Positions 1-8,292 of a stretch of DNA of 64,000 nucleotides are shown here, piece by piece. The position numbers and the translations under genes were made by a program. Positions within the stretch are counted from its first letter, which is position 1; each line of letters opens with the position of its first letter. The stretch comes from Bradyrhizobium nanningense (lineage in GTDB: Bacteria; Pseudomonadota; Alphaproteobacteria; Rhizobiales; Xanthobacteraceae). A model generated the notes under the pieces. The model ran no database searches. It saw only the letters and a program-made list of their open reading frames with translations, and was not told the DNA's origin. The DNA lies in assembly GCF_004114535.1 (NCBI RefSeq), contig NZ_LBJC01000020.1, positions 62,001 through 126,000 on the forward strand, written 5' to 3'.

Positions 1-1360
1 GCAGGTCGGCGTCTTCCATCATCCCGTTGAGCTTCTTCACGCGGCCGTTCCAGGTCTCCTCGAGGCCCTCATAGATCGCACGGAAGTTCGGGCTGGCGAG
101 CCGGCTCAAAAACTCGTCCATCGCCGTCATGACGTAGGGATGCGAGTTGAAGGTGCCGCGGGCGAAGCAGATGTCGGCGGGACGATCGTCGCGGAAGCGG
201 CGCATCAGCTCGCGCTTGCCGCAGACGACGCCGACCGGCAGTCCGCCGGCGAGGCTCTTGCCGTAGGTCACCATGTCGGCCTTGACGCCGAAATATTCCT
301 GGGCGCCGCCGGCGGCGAGGCGGAAGCCGACGAAGACCTCGTCGAAGATCAGCACGATGCCACGCTCGCTGCAGACTTCGTGGAGCTTCTTCAGCCATTC
401 CGTGTAGGCCGCGCGATCGAAATGGCCGCCGCGGGAGGAATCAACCAGCGCGGAATCGCCGGGCGCGTTGGCGTTGGGATGCAGCCCCTGCAGCGGATTG
501 ACCAGCACGCAGGCGATGTCCTTGCGCGTCTTCAGCACGTGCAGCGTCTTCTCCGACATCTCGGCGAGGGTGTAGGTCTCGTGCGCGGCAATCGGGTTGC
601 CGACGCCGGGCTGCACGTCGCCCCACCAGCCGTGATAGGCGCCGGCGAAACGGACGAGATGCGTGCGCTTGGTATGGTAGCGCGCCAGGCGCACCGCCTG
701 CATGACGGCCTCGGTGCCGGACATGTGGAACGAGACTTCGTCGAGGCCGGAGATCCGGCAGAGCCGCTGCACGTTCTCGAGGATGACGGGATGGTAGGGG
801 CCGAGCACCGGGCCGAGCGCATGCGCGCGCTTCTCGGCGCCCTCGATGCATTCCTTGTAGAAGTCGTTGCCGAAGATGTTGACGCCGTAGGAGCCGGTGA
901 GGTCGTACGACGTGTTGCCGTCGACATCCGTGACGGTGACGCCGCTGGACGATTCCACGAAGGTCGAGGTGCCCAGCTGCTCGCGGACCAGGCGCGAGAA
1001 CTGGAACGGCACGCGGTAGCTCTCGGTGAAGTTCAGGTCGGAGATTTTGTCCGCGGCCTCCTTCGTCATCGCGCGGCCCTTCGGGTAGCGCTTGGCGTAG
1101 AGGGCGGCGAGACGGAAGAAGCCGTCCTTGCGCTGCGCGGCGATGTTCGCCGGCGCGCCGTCGCACGAGAAGTAGTCGTTCTCTCCAAACTCGTAGAACG
1201 GGAGCAGCTTTGCCACCCGTCGCGACATCTTGGAGTGCCCGGCCAGCGAGCGATGCTTGGCGCGGGACAATTCGACCCGCGCCTTGATCTTCGGGAGGAT
1301 GGCGGCAGCAGATGCTGCGGCGGCCACGGACATCGAGAGAATCGGGAGTGTCGTTTCCAT
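1..1360 (-). CDS. Class III PLP-dependent aminotransferase, glutamate-1-semialdehyde aminomutase-like (partial)
   Basis: The frame is open for about 453 codons from an ATG at 1360 and runs off the left edge, so the C-terminus is missing. A class III aminotransferase fold is supported by SGTEAVMQAVRLAR, by GAYHGWWG in the cofactor-binding region, by IFDEVFVGFR with the Asp that contacts the PLP pyridine nitrogen, and by TYGKSLAGGLPVG with the Schiff-base Lys. The closest family is glutamate-1-semialdehyde 2,1-aminomutase. However, an N-terminal extension of about 100 residues precedes the fold, which housekeeping HemL lacks, so a secondary-metabolism or lipid-related aminotransferase is at least as likely. 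It is divergent from psd, with 35 bp between the start codons. Confidence 0.8.
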   Translation of the reverse strand, partial: METTLPILSMSVAAAASAAAILPKIKARVELSRAKHRSLAGHSKMSRRVAKLLPFYEFGENDYFSCDGAPANIAAQRKDGFFRLAALYAKRYPKGRAMTKEAADKISDLNFTESYRVPFQFSRLVREQLGTSTFVESSSGVTVTDVDGNTSYDLTGSYGVNIFGNDFYKECIEGAEKRAHALGPVLGPYHPVILENVQRLCRISGLDEVSFHMSGTEAVMQAVRLARYHTKRTHLVRFAGAYHGWWGDVQPGVGNPIAAHETYTLAEMSEKTLHVLKTRKDIACVLVNPLQGLHPNANAPGDSALVDSSRGGHFDRAAYTEWLKKLHEVCSERGIVLIFDEVFVGFRLAAGGAQEYFGVKADMVTYGKSLAGGLPVGVVCGKRELMRRFRDDRPADICFARGTFNSHPYVMTAMDEFLSRLASPNFRAIYEGLEETWNGRVKKLNGMMEDADL

Positions 1361-1395
1361 GTCAACAAGCGCTAATACTGTGAGCTGACAGATTC

Positions 1396-2259
1396 ATGAC
1401 AGTCAAAGCCCTCATCGCCTCCTTCACCCAGCAGGAAGACCTCAACTTCCTGTTGACCAACCGCATCCCCCGCGCCGCGCTGACCCGCTTCATGGGCTGG
1501 TTCTCCAAGATCGAGAACCCGCTCGTGCGGGACTTTTCGATCGCGCTGTGGAAGCTGTTCTCCGACCTCGATCTGTCGGAGGCGCGAAAAGACCATTTCA
1601 AGAGCCTGCATGACTGCTTCACCCGCGAGCTGAAGCCGGGCCTGCGGCCGTTCGATCCCGATCCTTCCGTCGTCGCCAGTCCATCGGACGGCATTGTCGG
1701 CGCGCATGGGAAGATCGCCGACACCGAGCTGTTCCAGGTCAAGGGCGCGCCCTATTCGCTGCTCGACCTCGTCGGCGATTCCGCGCTGGTCGATCAGCAC
1801 CGCAACGGGAGCTTCGTCACGCTGCGGCTGACGTCGAGCATGTATCACCGCTTCCATGCGCCCTTTGATGCGCATATCGAGCGCGTCACGCTGATCCATG
1901 GCGACGTCTGGAACGTCAACCCGATCGCCTTGAAACGGGTCGAACGTCTGTTCTGCAAGAACGAGCGCGCGGTGATCCGCACGCATCTTTCGACCGGCGA
2001 GGCCGTGACGCTGGTGCCGGTCGCCGCGATCCTGGTCGCGAGCATCCGGTTGCATTTCCTCGATATGGTGCTGAACGCGCAGACGCGCGGCCCGGTCAAT
2101 TTCCCCTGTGACGTCAACGTGGCCAAGGGCGAGGAGCTCGGCTGGTTCGAGCACGGCTCGACCATCATCATCCTCGCGCCCGGCGATTTCACCTTCTGCG
2201 ACGGCATCGCCGAGGGTACGCGCATCCGTGCCGGCCAGGCGCTGCTCGGAAGAAAGTAG
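1396..2259 (+). CDS. psd: Phosphatidylserine decarboxylase
   Basis: This 287-residue protein converts phosphatidylserine to phosphatidylethanolamine at the inner membrane. The central block has the family's SPSDG and YHRFHAPFD segments. The C-terminus carries EHGSTIIILAPGDF, in which Gly-Ser-Thr corresponds to the LGST or FGST site where the proenzyme cleaves itself and turns the Ser into the pyruvoyl group. The length fits the proteobacterial single-chain proenzyme. The ATG at 1396 opens the frame, only 35 bp from the start of the divergent aminotransferase, so the two promoters must overlap each other or the neighbouring coding sequence. A Nudix gene follows closely on the same strand. Confidence 0.9.
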   Translation: MTVKALIASFTQQEDLNFLLTNRIPRAALTRFMGWFSKIENPLVRDFSIALWKLFSDLDLSEARKDHFKSLHDCFTRELKPGLRPFDPDPSVVASPSDGIVGAHGKIADTELFQVKGAPYSLLDLVGDSALVDQHRNGSFVTLRLTSSMYHRFHAPFDAHIERVTLIHGDVWNVNPIALKRVERLFCKNERAVIRTHLSTGEAVTLVPVAAILVASIRLHFLDMVLNAQTRGPVNFPCDVNVAKGEELGWFEHGSTIIILAPGDFTFCDGIAEGTRIRAGQALLGRK

Positions 2260-2326
2260 CCTTCAATCCGCCGTTCCCGCCGCCTATATCGTCGGCGGGG
2301 ACGATGTGACGACGACGGATTTGGCA

Positions 2327-2884
2327 ATGGTGCGAGCGCCGGTGATGGCGGCGGGTGGTATCGTGCTGCGGCGTGGTTCGACGCCGCTGATTGCGGTCGT
2401 GCGTCAGCGCAAGCGCAACGAATGGGTCTTGCCCAAGGGCAAGCTCGACGACGGCGAGACGCCGAAGGAAGCGGCGCACCGCGAAGTGCTGGAGGAGACC
2501 GGCCACGACGTCGCCATCCACGAATTTTTGGGCACGTTGGTCTACCAGTCCGGCGGGCGCTCGAAAGTCGTGCATTTCTGGCGGATGGAGGCCGACGGCG
2601 GTCCCGTCCGCAAGCTGACGAACGATATCAAGGCGGTCGACTGGCTCGCGCTGGACGACGCGATCGCGCGGCTGTCGCGGGAGTATGAGCGTGCGTTCCT
2701 GACCCAGACCGGCCCGATCGCGCTTGCGGCAGCAGGGCTGGCGGCGTCGCCGGAGCCGGCGCCTGCCGCTGACGACTTCGATGCAGCCTTGCAGACGCTG
2801 ACACCCGCCGAAGCCGCCTCGATCGACGAGTTGCGGCACGGCCTGTTGCAAAAGGTGAAGGCCTGGCTGCGCGGCGAGGCGTGA
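2327..2884 (+). CDS. Nudix hydrolase
   Basis: The protein has about 185 residues. It carries a Nudix box that begins GKLDDGETPKEAAHREV and continues LEETGH, fitting GX5EX7REUXEEXG and giving the Mg-binding glutamates. Nudix enzymes hydrolyse nucleoside diphosphates linked to a second moiety; the substrate cannot be read from the sequence. The WVLPKGKLDDGE lead-in recalls the MutT/diadenosine polyphosphate branch. The C-terminal 60 residues are Ala/Pro-rich followed by a short helical tail. ATG 2327 is used here. GTG 2306, preceded by GGGGA, is a credible alternative that would add seven residues. Confidence 0.82.
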   Translation: MVRAPVMAAGGIVLRRGSTPLIAVVRQRKRNEWVLPKGKLDDGETPKEAAHREVLEETGHDVAIHEFLGTLVYQSGGRSKVVHFWRMEADGGPVRKLTNDIKAVDWLALDDAIARLSREYERAFLTQTGPIALAAAGLAASPEPAPAADDFDAALQTLTPAEAASIDELRHGLLQKVKAWLRGEA

Positions 2885-2963
2885 TGTCTTGCGCCGCGCT
2901 GCTCGCGCGTCTGGAGACATCCACGAGTTGATATGCCTGTGGAACCGTGGGCTCCCTCCACGT

Positions 2964-3045
2964 CGTCATTGCGAGCGTAGCGAAGCAATCCAGAATCTTT
3001 CCGCCGAGGGACTCCCGGATTGCTTCGCTGCGCTCCGCAATGACG
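2964..3045. repeat. Intergenic palindromic element, family A copy 1
   Basis: The outer arms read CGTCATTGCGAG and CGCAATGACG, and the inner arms are CGAAGCAATCC and GGATTGCTTCGCTGCGCTC, so the whole unit can fold as a long hairpin. A second copy with the same arms lies at 50769-50855. This style of element is common between Bradyrhizobium genes. Confidence 0.85.
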
Positions 3046-3073
3046 GAGGAGAGAGCGGCGTGCTCGACGTTGA

Positions 3074-3177
3074 CCCTCATGGTGAGGAGCGCGCATCGCG
3101 CGCGTCTCGAACCATGCGGCCCGACTGTGGCCTCGCCCTTCGAGACGCTTGCTTCGCAAGCTCCTCAGGGTGAGGGG
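3074..3177. repeat. Intergenic palindromic element (CCCTCATGGTGAGG type)
   Basis: An inverted unit starts CCCTCATGGTGAGGAGC and ends GCTCCTCAGGGTGAGGGG, with internal CGTCTCGAACCATGCG and CCTTCGAGACGCTTGCTTCG. It fills the gap between the Nudix gene and the convergent FecR-domain gene and may act as a bidirectional stem. Only this copy was seen in the window. Confidence 0.75.
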
Positions 3178-3185
3178 CGGCACTG

Positions 3186-4628
3186 TCACCGCCGCTCCTT
3201 CTCCTTCGAAGCGGGCGCCGGTTTGCGCGGGGCTGCCGGGCGCTGTGCGGCCGGGAGGCGCTGCTGGAATCCGCCGGGGCGCTGCAAGCCTGGCGATTGA
3301 GCCGCGGGCGGCTGGCCGGGTTGCATGCCGGTCCGCGGCAGTTGCGGCTGTGGGCCCGGCTGCTGCGGCGGTACGACTCCTCCGGGCTGAATTCGTCCGC
3401 CGCGCGGCGGCTGGGTTTGCGGCGTGCCGTTGGGCGCTGTGCCCTGTCCCGTGCGCGGTGCACTTGGACGTCCGGCACCTTGCTGCTGACCGGGTTGCGG
3501 CTGACCCTGTCGCTGCTGGCCTCGCTGCGGCCCCTGACCCGCACGTGGGTTGCCCGGCTGCACCGCGCCGCCTTGCCGCTGCGGCTGGGCGCCTTGCCGG
3601 CCCGGCGCGCCCGGCTGCTGCTGACCCGGACGGTTGTTCTGGCCGGGCGGCCCGTCCGGTCGCTGTGGCTGCTGACCGGGTACGGTCGCCGGCCGCAATT
3701 GCTGTTGCTGCGGCGGCTGCGCCGGCCGCGGGATGCGGCTCTGCGCGGTCGGATTGGCGCGGCGGAAGTCGCGCTGCTCGGTGACGATCTGGCGGCCCGT
3801 GGTCTGCGCCAGATGGACCTGGCTGACGAAGCTGCGGTCGCGCGCGATCTGCTGCGCGGGAATCGTGATCGGCACGGCGGCGAAGCGCATGCCGCCCGCG
3901 CCAGCGGCGCCGGGCCGGATCGCAAAGCCGCTCGCGCCTTGCGTCAGCGCGCCGAGCCGCGTGCCGCTGGTGCGGTCGTCGACGTCGATGTGACCGACGC
4001 GGCCGTCGGCGTCGGGATAGAGCTTGATGTTGACGTTGCGCGCGCTGTTCGCGGCCGCGCCTTCGGGCACGTCGACGACGCCGGTGGTGCCGCGGATGCC
4101 GAGCGTCGCCGTCGGCGTCGTGATCTTCATGTTGCCGGTCTTCGCCACGGCAGCAGCAACGAAGGCGACCGTGCCCTTGCCGATGTCGAAGATTCCGGAG
4201 TTCTGCTTGCCGCCGTCCTCATAGACGTAATTGTCGATGGTGATCTTCGAACTGGCGGAGAGGTTGAACGTGGTGGCGTCGTTGAAGGTGATGCCGAGCG
4301 TGGAGTTCGACGAAGTCTGCACGATGTCGTTCAGGTAGATGTCGTCGCGCACGCGGAGCGGATAGGAGTTCTTGTCACGGATCACGGTTGCGATCCCCGT
4401 GACGGTCGCGACGTTGCCGATCGGCTCGACGGCGGTCGCTTGCGCGTCTGCCGCCGGAGCCGGCGAAGCCGAAGGCGTCGGGGAGGGGCCAGGCGCCGGC
4501 TCTGCCTGCGGCTGCGCCTGCGCGATCTCGATTGCATCGGATGCATACACCACGCTGCTGCCTGCCAGCGGTAATGCCAGCAGCGCAAGCGCGAACACGA
4601 AGCGGCGCCAAGCCAGCATAGATGTCAC
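3186..4628 (-). CDS. FecR-domain secreted protein with Pro/Gln-rich C-terminal half
   Basis: This is a 480-residue protein. An N-terminal signal segment (MLAWRRFVFALALLALPLAG) is followed by a Pro/Ala linker and a FecR-type beta domain at about residues 70-210, containing VRDDIYLNDIVQTSSNSTL, GKGTVAFVAA and TPTATLGIRGTTG. Residues from about 290 to the end are low-complexity Pro, Gln and Gly repeats. FecR-domain proteins of this soluble type are secreted or periplasmic; the signature is the beta-rich domain, not the iron-dicitrate sensor itself, and there is no sigma factor or TonB receptor beside it. GTG 4628 is taken as start; ATG 4619 is nearly as good. Function unknown. Confidence 0.75.
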   Translation of the reverse strand: MTSMLAWRRFVFALALLALPLAGSSVVYASDAIEIAQAQPQAEPAPGPSPTPSASPAPAADAQATAVEPIGNVATVTGIATVIRDKNSYPLRVRDDIYLNDIVQTSSNSTLGITFNDATTFNLSASSKITIDNYVYEDGGKQNSGIFDIGKGTVAFVAAAVAKTGNMKITTPTATLGIRGTTGVVDVPEGAAANSARNVNIKLYPDADGRVGHIDVDDRTSGTRLGALTQGASGFAIRPGAAGAGGMRFAAVPITIPAQQIARDRSFVSQVHLAQTTGRQIVTEQRDFRRANPTAQSRIPRPAQPPQQQQLRPATVPGQQPQRPDGPPGQNNRPGQQQPGAPGRQGAQPQRQGGAVQPGNPRAGQGPQRGQQRQGQPQPGQQQGAGRPSAPRTGQGTAPNGTPQTQPPRGGRIQPGGVVPPQQPGPQPQLPRTGMQPGQPPAAQSPGLQRPGGFQQRLPAAQRPAAPRKPAPASKEKERR

Positions 4629-4772
4629 GAGGAAGTCCCGGTGAGAACGCGAGGCGAGATCGGCCGATTTCAGCCGGGGAGACCTGAATGGCGGATGAAC
4701 GTGTGTCGCATGCGCTGGGCGAACGTCAGAGGCTAGGCGACGCTAGCGAATTGGGCTCGAATATCTCTACGC

Positions 4773-4897
4773 CGTCATGGCCGGGCTTGTCCCGGCCATC
4801 CACGCCTTGTTTTGCGTCACTAAGAACGTGGATGCCCGGGCCTTCGCCTCGCCGAAGCGGCTTCGGCCGCGCAAGCGGGACAAGCCCGGGCATGACG
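4773..4897. repeat. Intergenic palindromic element, family B copy 1
   Basis: Outer arms are CGTCATGGCCGGGCTTGTCC and CAAGCCCGGGCATGACG, with inner CCATCCACG and CGTGGATGCCCGGG. An extra insertion reading GCCGAAGCGGCTTCGGC sits in the distal arm. A shorter copy with the same arms lies between murG and murC at 36147-36236. Confidence 0.85.
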
Positions 4898-4934
4898 AAG
4901 AGTTGTGGGTATCGTTGGGTTGACGCTCCGCCCT

Positions 4935-5717
4935 TCAGCTCACCCGCTTCCAGGTCTGGCCGCCGCAGAACATGCCGCCGAAGGCGCAGCCCTGCACGCG
5001 CATCGCATTCGGACCCTTCATCGCGATGGTCGAGTCGTAATTACGGCCCGAGTTGGGATCGTGGATGCGGCCGGTCCACTTCGCGCCCTCGGGCTTCATG
5101 TTGATCAGGATGCGCTCGTTGGTCTTCTCGGCGTAGCCGCAGAGATCGGCGCCGCACTGCTCGACGCGGACATTGCCCTTGCCTTCTTCGGTCGCCCACA
5201 CGCCGATCGGCGAGTTCGGCGTGGCCACAGGCGCGGCGGCCACTGGAGCCGGAGCGGGCGCGGGAGCAACCGCGACTGGCGCGGGTGCAGGGGCGGGAGC
5301 CGCAACCGGTGGGGGCTGCGTCGTCGTATCGACGGACGGCGCGGCGGCAACCGTCGCGGCCGGGGCGGGAGCGGCAGGCGCGGCCGGTGCGGTCGCCTGA
5401 AGCGGCGCCTGCTGCACGGGCTGCTGCTGCACCGGAGGCGGCGCGGGCTGCGCGGTCGTGGCCGGAGCCGGCGTGGTGTCGACGTCATCATCCTTGGAGC
5501 CGCCGAGGCCCTTGAGATTGATGTTGTTCAGCTTGATCGGCTTGTCCGACAGGCCCGGCGCGACGATGGTCACGCAATTAAGCGAGGCGCAGTTGCGCGG
5601 CGTCTCGATGCGGATGTGCTGGCCCTCGATCTGGAACGAGATCGAATTGCCGCCGGCATCGGCGGCGGCGGTCGACGCCAGGAAGAGCGCGGTGGCGGCG
5701 ATGGCGAGCTTGTTCAT
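4935..5717 (-). CDS. DUF2147-domain secreted protein with Pro/Ala linker
   Basis: The protein has 260 residues. A signal peptide (MNKLAIAATALFLASTAAADA) leads into a small domain of about 50 residues with a Cys pair (RNCASLNCVTI), then a long Pro/Ala/Gln linker, then a DUF2147 domain from about residue 165 (IGVWATEEGKGNVRVEQCG to FCGGQTWKRVS). DUF2147 domains form small beta-barrels in exported proteins of unknown function. The start is well supported: GGAGG lies five bases before ATG 5717. A broken copy of the C-terminal part of this domain lies just upstream on the opposite strand. Confidence 0.78.
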   Translation of the reverse strand: MNKLAIAATALFLASTAAADAGGNSISFQIEGQHIRIETPRNCASLNCVTIVAPGLSDKPIKLNNINLKGLGGSKDDDVDTTPAPATTAQPAPPPVQQQPVQQAPLQATAPAAPAAPAPAATVAAAPSVDTTTQPPPVAAPAPAPAPVAVAPAPAPAPVAAAPVATPNSPIGVWATEEGKGNVRVEQCGADLCGYAEKTNERILINMKPEGAKWTGRIHDPNSGRNYDSTIAMKGPNAMRVQGCAFGGMFCGGQTWKRVS

Positions 5718-5810
5718 GACAACCTCCGAAATGGCGTGGTCCCGATATGGACTGAAGTCGCTGGTCGATGACGCGCGGTTCGATCCTATGCCGGACCGGC
5801 CGGGCGTTCT

Positions 5811-6060
5811 GTGATGAACGTCACAACGCTGGCGCGCTGTCTGGGCGAGGCAGCCGGCGAGAGCGTGGTGGTCAACATGAAGCCGAAATCGCACGACGCC
5901 TGGACCGGCAGCATCTACAGCCGCTCCAGTGGCAACACCTATTGCGCGACGGTGACGCTGAAGAGCTTCGGCAGGCTTCAGGTCGAGGCCTGCGCGCTTG
6001 GCCGCTTCTGGTGCTCGGGCAACGACTGGACGCGGATCGAGGCACCGCGCGAGGGGAGAA
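5811..6060 (+). pseudogene. Remnant of a DUF2147 gene (C-terminal fragment)
   Basis: The frame encodes VVVNMKPKSHDAWTGSIYS through CSGNDWTRI. This aligns residue by residue with the C-terminal 60 residues of the DUF2147 gene at 4935-5717 (LINMKPEGAKWTGRIHDPN through CGGQTWKRV). The signal peptide and first half of the domain are absent. The usual stop after the WxRI end is lost, so the frame reads on to 6146 through Arg-rich sequence that does not look like protein. It is best read as a decayed, inverted duplicate of the neighbouring gene. The start at 5811 or 5814 is nominal, with no clear ribosome-binding site. Confidence 0.65.
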
Positions 6061-6090
6061 GGGCGGGCCCGTGTGGTCGACTGCTGCCGT

Positions 6091-6174
6091 CTAGATCATG
6101 CCGAGCACGATGGCGCCGACGAAGGCCATGGCGAGGTAGGCGGTGACTACGCTCAGTCTCCCGGCGAACGTCAT
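6091..6174 (-). CDS. 27-residue single-pass membrane peptide
   Basis: ATG 6174 to TAG 6091-6093 encodes a 27-residue peptide starting MTFAGRLSVVTAYLAMAFVG and ending with a short hydrophobic stretch. Almost the whole peptide after the first Arg is a predicted membrane helix. GGAGGGAG lies about seven bases before the ATG, which is a strong ribosome-binding site for so short a frame. It lies antisense to the run-on end of the DUF2147 remnant. Similar tiny hydrophobic ORFs are, from memory, annotated in related rhizobia. No function can be assigned. Confidence 0.5.
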   Translation of the reverse strand: MTFAGRLSVVTAYLAMAFVGAIVLGMI

Positions 6175-6364
6175 GAGGTCGCTCCCTCCACGCGCGCCAG
6201 TTTGCGCGCGAGCATCATAGTTAACAGAGAGACTCGTCGTGAAAAAGTCAGCCCTGCTGTCGCTCAGTTCTGCCTGGGTTCGGCAGGCGCGCGCCTACAT
6301 GGTTAAAGATCGGTGAAATCAACGTGTTGAAGAGTCTTTAAGTAAATTCACCGAACCTGCGTGC

Positions 6365-7567
6365 ATGACGCGCGGAGTTCGTTTGTATCTCGTCGGCTCC
6401 ATCGTCCTTGTTTCGCTAGCGGGTTGCGGACGCGGCTTCTTCCAGGCCGAACGCGAACCGTGGCGGGCCGAGGCGGAAGCCGCATGCCTGAAATCGGGCG
6501 CGGTGAAAGAGGGGCCGGATCTCGTCCGGATCGACCCGATCTCCGGGCCCGGCATGTGCGGCGCCGAGTTTCCGCTGAAGGTCGCGGCCCTCGGCGAAGC
6601 CTCGGGCAGCTACGGCTTTGCCGATGAGGAGCTGCGGCCGCCCGGCAGCATCGGCGGCCAGCCGCGTTGGCCGGTGGCGCAGCGGCCGAATTATCCGCAG
6701 AGCCAGAATTATCCGGCGTCGTCCACTCCGCAACGGCCGAACTATCCCGAAAGCACGGTGGCCCAACCCGCCGGCTATGGTGCTTCGTCCGGGCCGATGT
6801 CGCTGAACGCGCCCGGCGTGGCGGCGCAGGAGGACGAGATCGACCTGCCGCCCGATGGCACCGACGCCGCAGGCGCGGCGCGCTACATGAATGCGCCGAG
6901 CTATCCGGCCCGGCCGGCGCCTTACTCGCAGGCGCCTGCGCAGCAACCGCTGCCGCGCCTCGGCCCCGCGCAGGGCAATCCCGTCACGGCGGTCGGTCCG
7001 GTCGCGATCAAGCCGACCGCGACGCTCGCCTGTCCGATCGTATCCGAGCTCGATCGCTGGCTCGCCGACACCGTGCAGCCTTCGGCGATGCGCTGGTTCG
7101 GCGTCCGCGTCGCCGAGATCAAGCAGATCTCCGCCTATTCCTGCCGCGGCATGAACGGCAATCCGCATTCTCATATCTCCGAGCACGCCTTCGGCAACGC
7201 GCTCGATGTTGCCGCGTTCGTGCTCGCCGACGGACGCCGCGTCACCGTGAAGGACGGCTGGCGCGGCATGCCGGAGGAGCAGGGGTTCCTGCGCGACGTG
7301 CAATCGGGCGCCTGCGCGCATTTCACGACGGTGCTCGCGCCGGGGTCGAACGTCTATCACTACGATCACATCCACGTCGATCTGATGCGCCGCGCCAGCC
7401 GCCGCCTGATCTGCCAGCCTGCCGCCGTCTCCGGCGAAGAGGTCGCTGCGCGTGCGCAGTCGCGCAGCCCCTATGCCAATGCGCGCGATCCGTCCGTCAC
7501 CGGTTCGCTCGGCGCGCGCAAGAGCATGGCGCGCAAGCGCGAGGAAGACGACTACGCCGACGATTGA
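6365..7567 (+). CDS. Extensin-like C-terminal domain lipoprotein
   Basis: The protein has 400 residues. The N-terminus (LVGSIVLVSLAGC) is a lipoprotein signal with a lipobox Cys, so it is probably membrane-anchored in the envelope. A Pro/Tyr/Gln-rich middle follows. The C-terminal domain, about residues 215-350, is of the extensin-like family (Pfam Extensin-like_C). It has YSCRGMNGN, SEHAFGNALDVAAF and YHYDHIHVDL, the His/Asp/His pattern of LAS-type zinc D,D-carboxypeptidases. A peptidoglycan peptidase role is therefore plausible, but inferred. The residue count before this domain reflects low-complexity repeats such as RPNYP. Confidence 0.82.
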   Translation: MTRGVRLYLVGSIVLVSLAGCGRGFFQAEREPWRAEAEAACLKSGAVKEGPDLVRIDPISGPGMCGAEFPLKVAALGEASGSYGFADEELRPPGSIGGQPRWPVAQRPNYPQSQNYPASSTPQRPNYPESTVAQPAGYGASSGPMSLNAPGVAAQEDEIDLPPDGTDAAGAARYMNAPSYPARPAPYSQAPAQQPLPRLGPAQGNPVTAVGPVAIKPTATLACPIVSELDRWLADTVQPSAMRWFGVRVAEIKQISAYSCRGMNGNPHSHISEHAFGNALDVAAFVLADGRRVTVKDGWRGMPEEQGFLRDVQSGACAHFTTVLAPGSNVYHYDHIHVDLMRRASRRLICQPAAVSGEEVAARAQSRSPYANARDPSVTGSLGARKSMARKREEDDYADD

Positions 7568-7585
7568 GCGGACGCGATTTGCCTT

Positions 7586-7655
7586 GTAGCCTGGATGAGC
7601 GCAGCGATATCCGGGACACGGTATTCCCGCATATCGCTGCGCTCATGCGGGCTAC
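7586..7655. repeat. Intergenic palindromic element (GTAGCCTGGATGAGCGC type)
   Basis: Arms GTAGCCTGGATGAGCGCAGC and GCTGCGCTCATGCGGGCTAC flank a short centre reading GATATCCGGGACACGG. It lies between the extensin-like gene and the histidine phosphatase and ends 13 bases before the latter's start. Only one copy was seen here; this is a very common Bradyrhizobium intergenic hairpin type. Confidence 0.8.
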
Positions 7656-7668
7656 GATCTCAATCAAA

Positions 7669-8250
7669 ATGTCCATCGTCCGCTATCTCACCCATCCGCA
7701 GGTGCAAATCGACCCCTCAGTACCGGTGCCGCAATGGGGCCTCAGTCCGGTCGGACGCGCACGAACTGAAGCGCTGGCGAACGCGGGCTGGCTCGCGAAC
7801 ACCACGCAGATCGTCGCGAGCAGCGAACGCAAGGCGATCGAGACCGCCGAGATCATCGCCGCCAAGCTCGGTGTCATGATCGAGACCCGCGAGGCCATGC
7901 ACGAGAACGACCGCTCGGCGACCGGCTTCCTGAAGCCGGCCGAGTTCGAGCAGGTTGCCGATCAGTTCTTCGCCGAGCCCCATCTCAGCGTCCGCGGCTG
8001 GGAGCGCGGCGTAGATGCGCAATCGCGTATCGTGCGTGAGGCGGAAGCGGTGCTGTCGCGCAACCGTGCGGGCGACGTGCTTTTCGTCGGTCACGGCGCC
8101 GTCGGCACGCTGCTGTTCTGCCATTATTCCGGCCATCCCATCGATCGTGCCTACGATCAGCCGGCGGGCGGCGGCCACGTGTTCGCGTTCGCGCGCGAGA
8201 CGCGCCAGATCCTGCATGGCTGGCGAAGACTGGAAGAGCTGACGCGGTAG
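7669..8250 (+). CDS. Histidine phosphatase family protein with non-canonical N-terminal motif
   Basis: A 193-residue protein of the phosphoglycerate-mutase-like superfamily. Supporting motifs are LSPVGRARTEAL, VASSERKAIETAEI (the second Arg motif), the acidic MHENDR region and VGHGAVGTLL carrying the second catalytic His. The usual N-terminal RHG is replaced by VRYLTHPQV: the phosphoacceptor His is probably kept but the preceding Arg is Thr. Substrate unknown. ATG 7669 lies just after a palindromic element, and the reading frame upstream is not credible protein, which fixes the start. Confidence 0.75.
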   Translation: MSIVRYLTHPQVQIDPSVPVPQWGLSPVGRARTEALANAGWLANTTQIVASSERKAIETAEIIAAKLGVMIETREAMHENDRSATGFLKPAEFEQVADQFFAEPHLSVRGWERGVDAQSRIVREAEAVLSRNRAGDVLFVGHGAVGTLLFCHYSGHPIDRAYDQPAGGGHVFAFARETRQILHGWRRLEELTR

Positions 8251-8292
8251 CTCCGCGGAGCTAGAGCCGTATCTTGAGGTCGGCCTCGCAGA

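Noticed and set aside
140..1375. A 411-codon plus-strand frame opposite the aminotransferase
   Set aside because: It is antisense to a gene with clear class III aminotransferase motifs, and its product is an Ala/Val/Arg-rich mirror typical of high-GC antisense frames.
3297..4574. A 425-codon plus-strand frame across the FecR-domain gene
   Set aside because: The opposite strand has a signal peptide and FecR motifs; this frame is low-complexity Arg/Leu/Ala.
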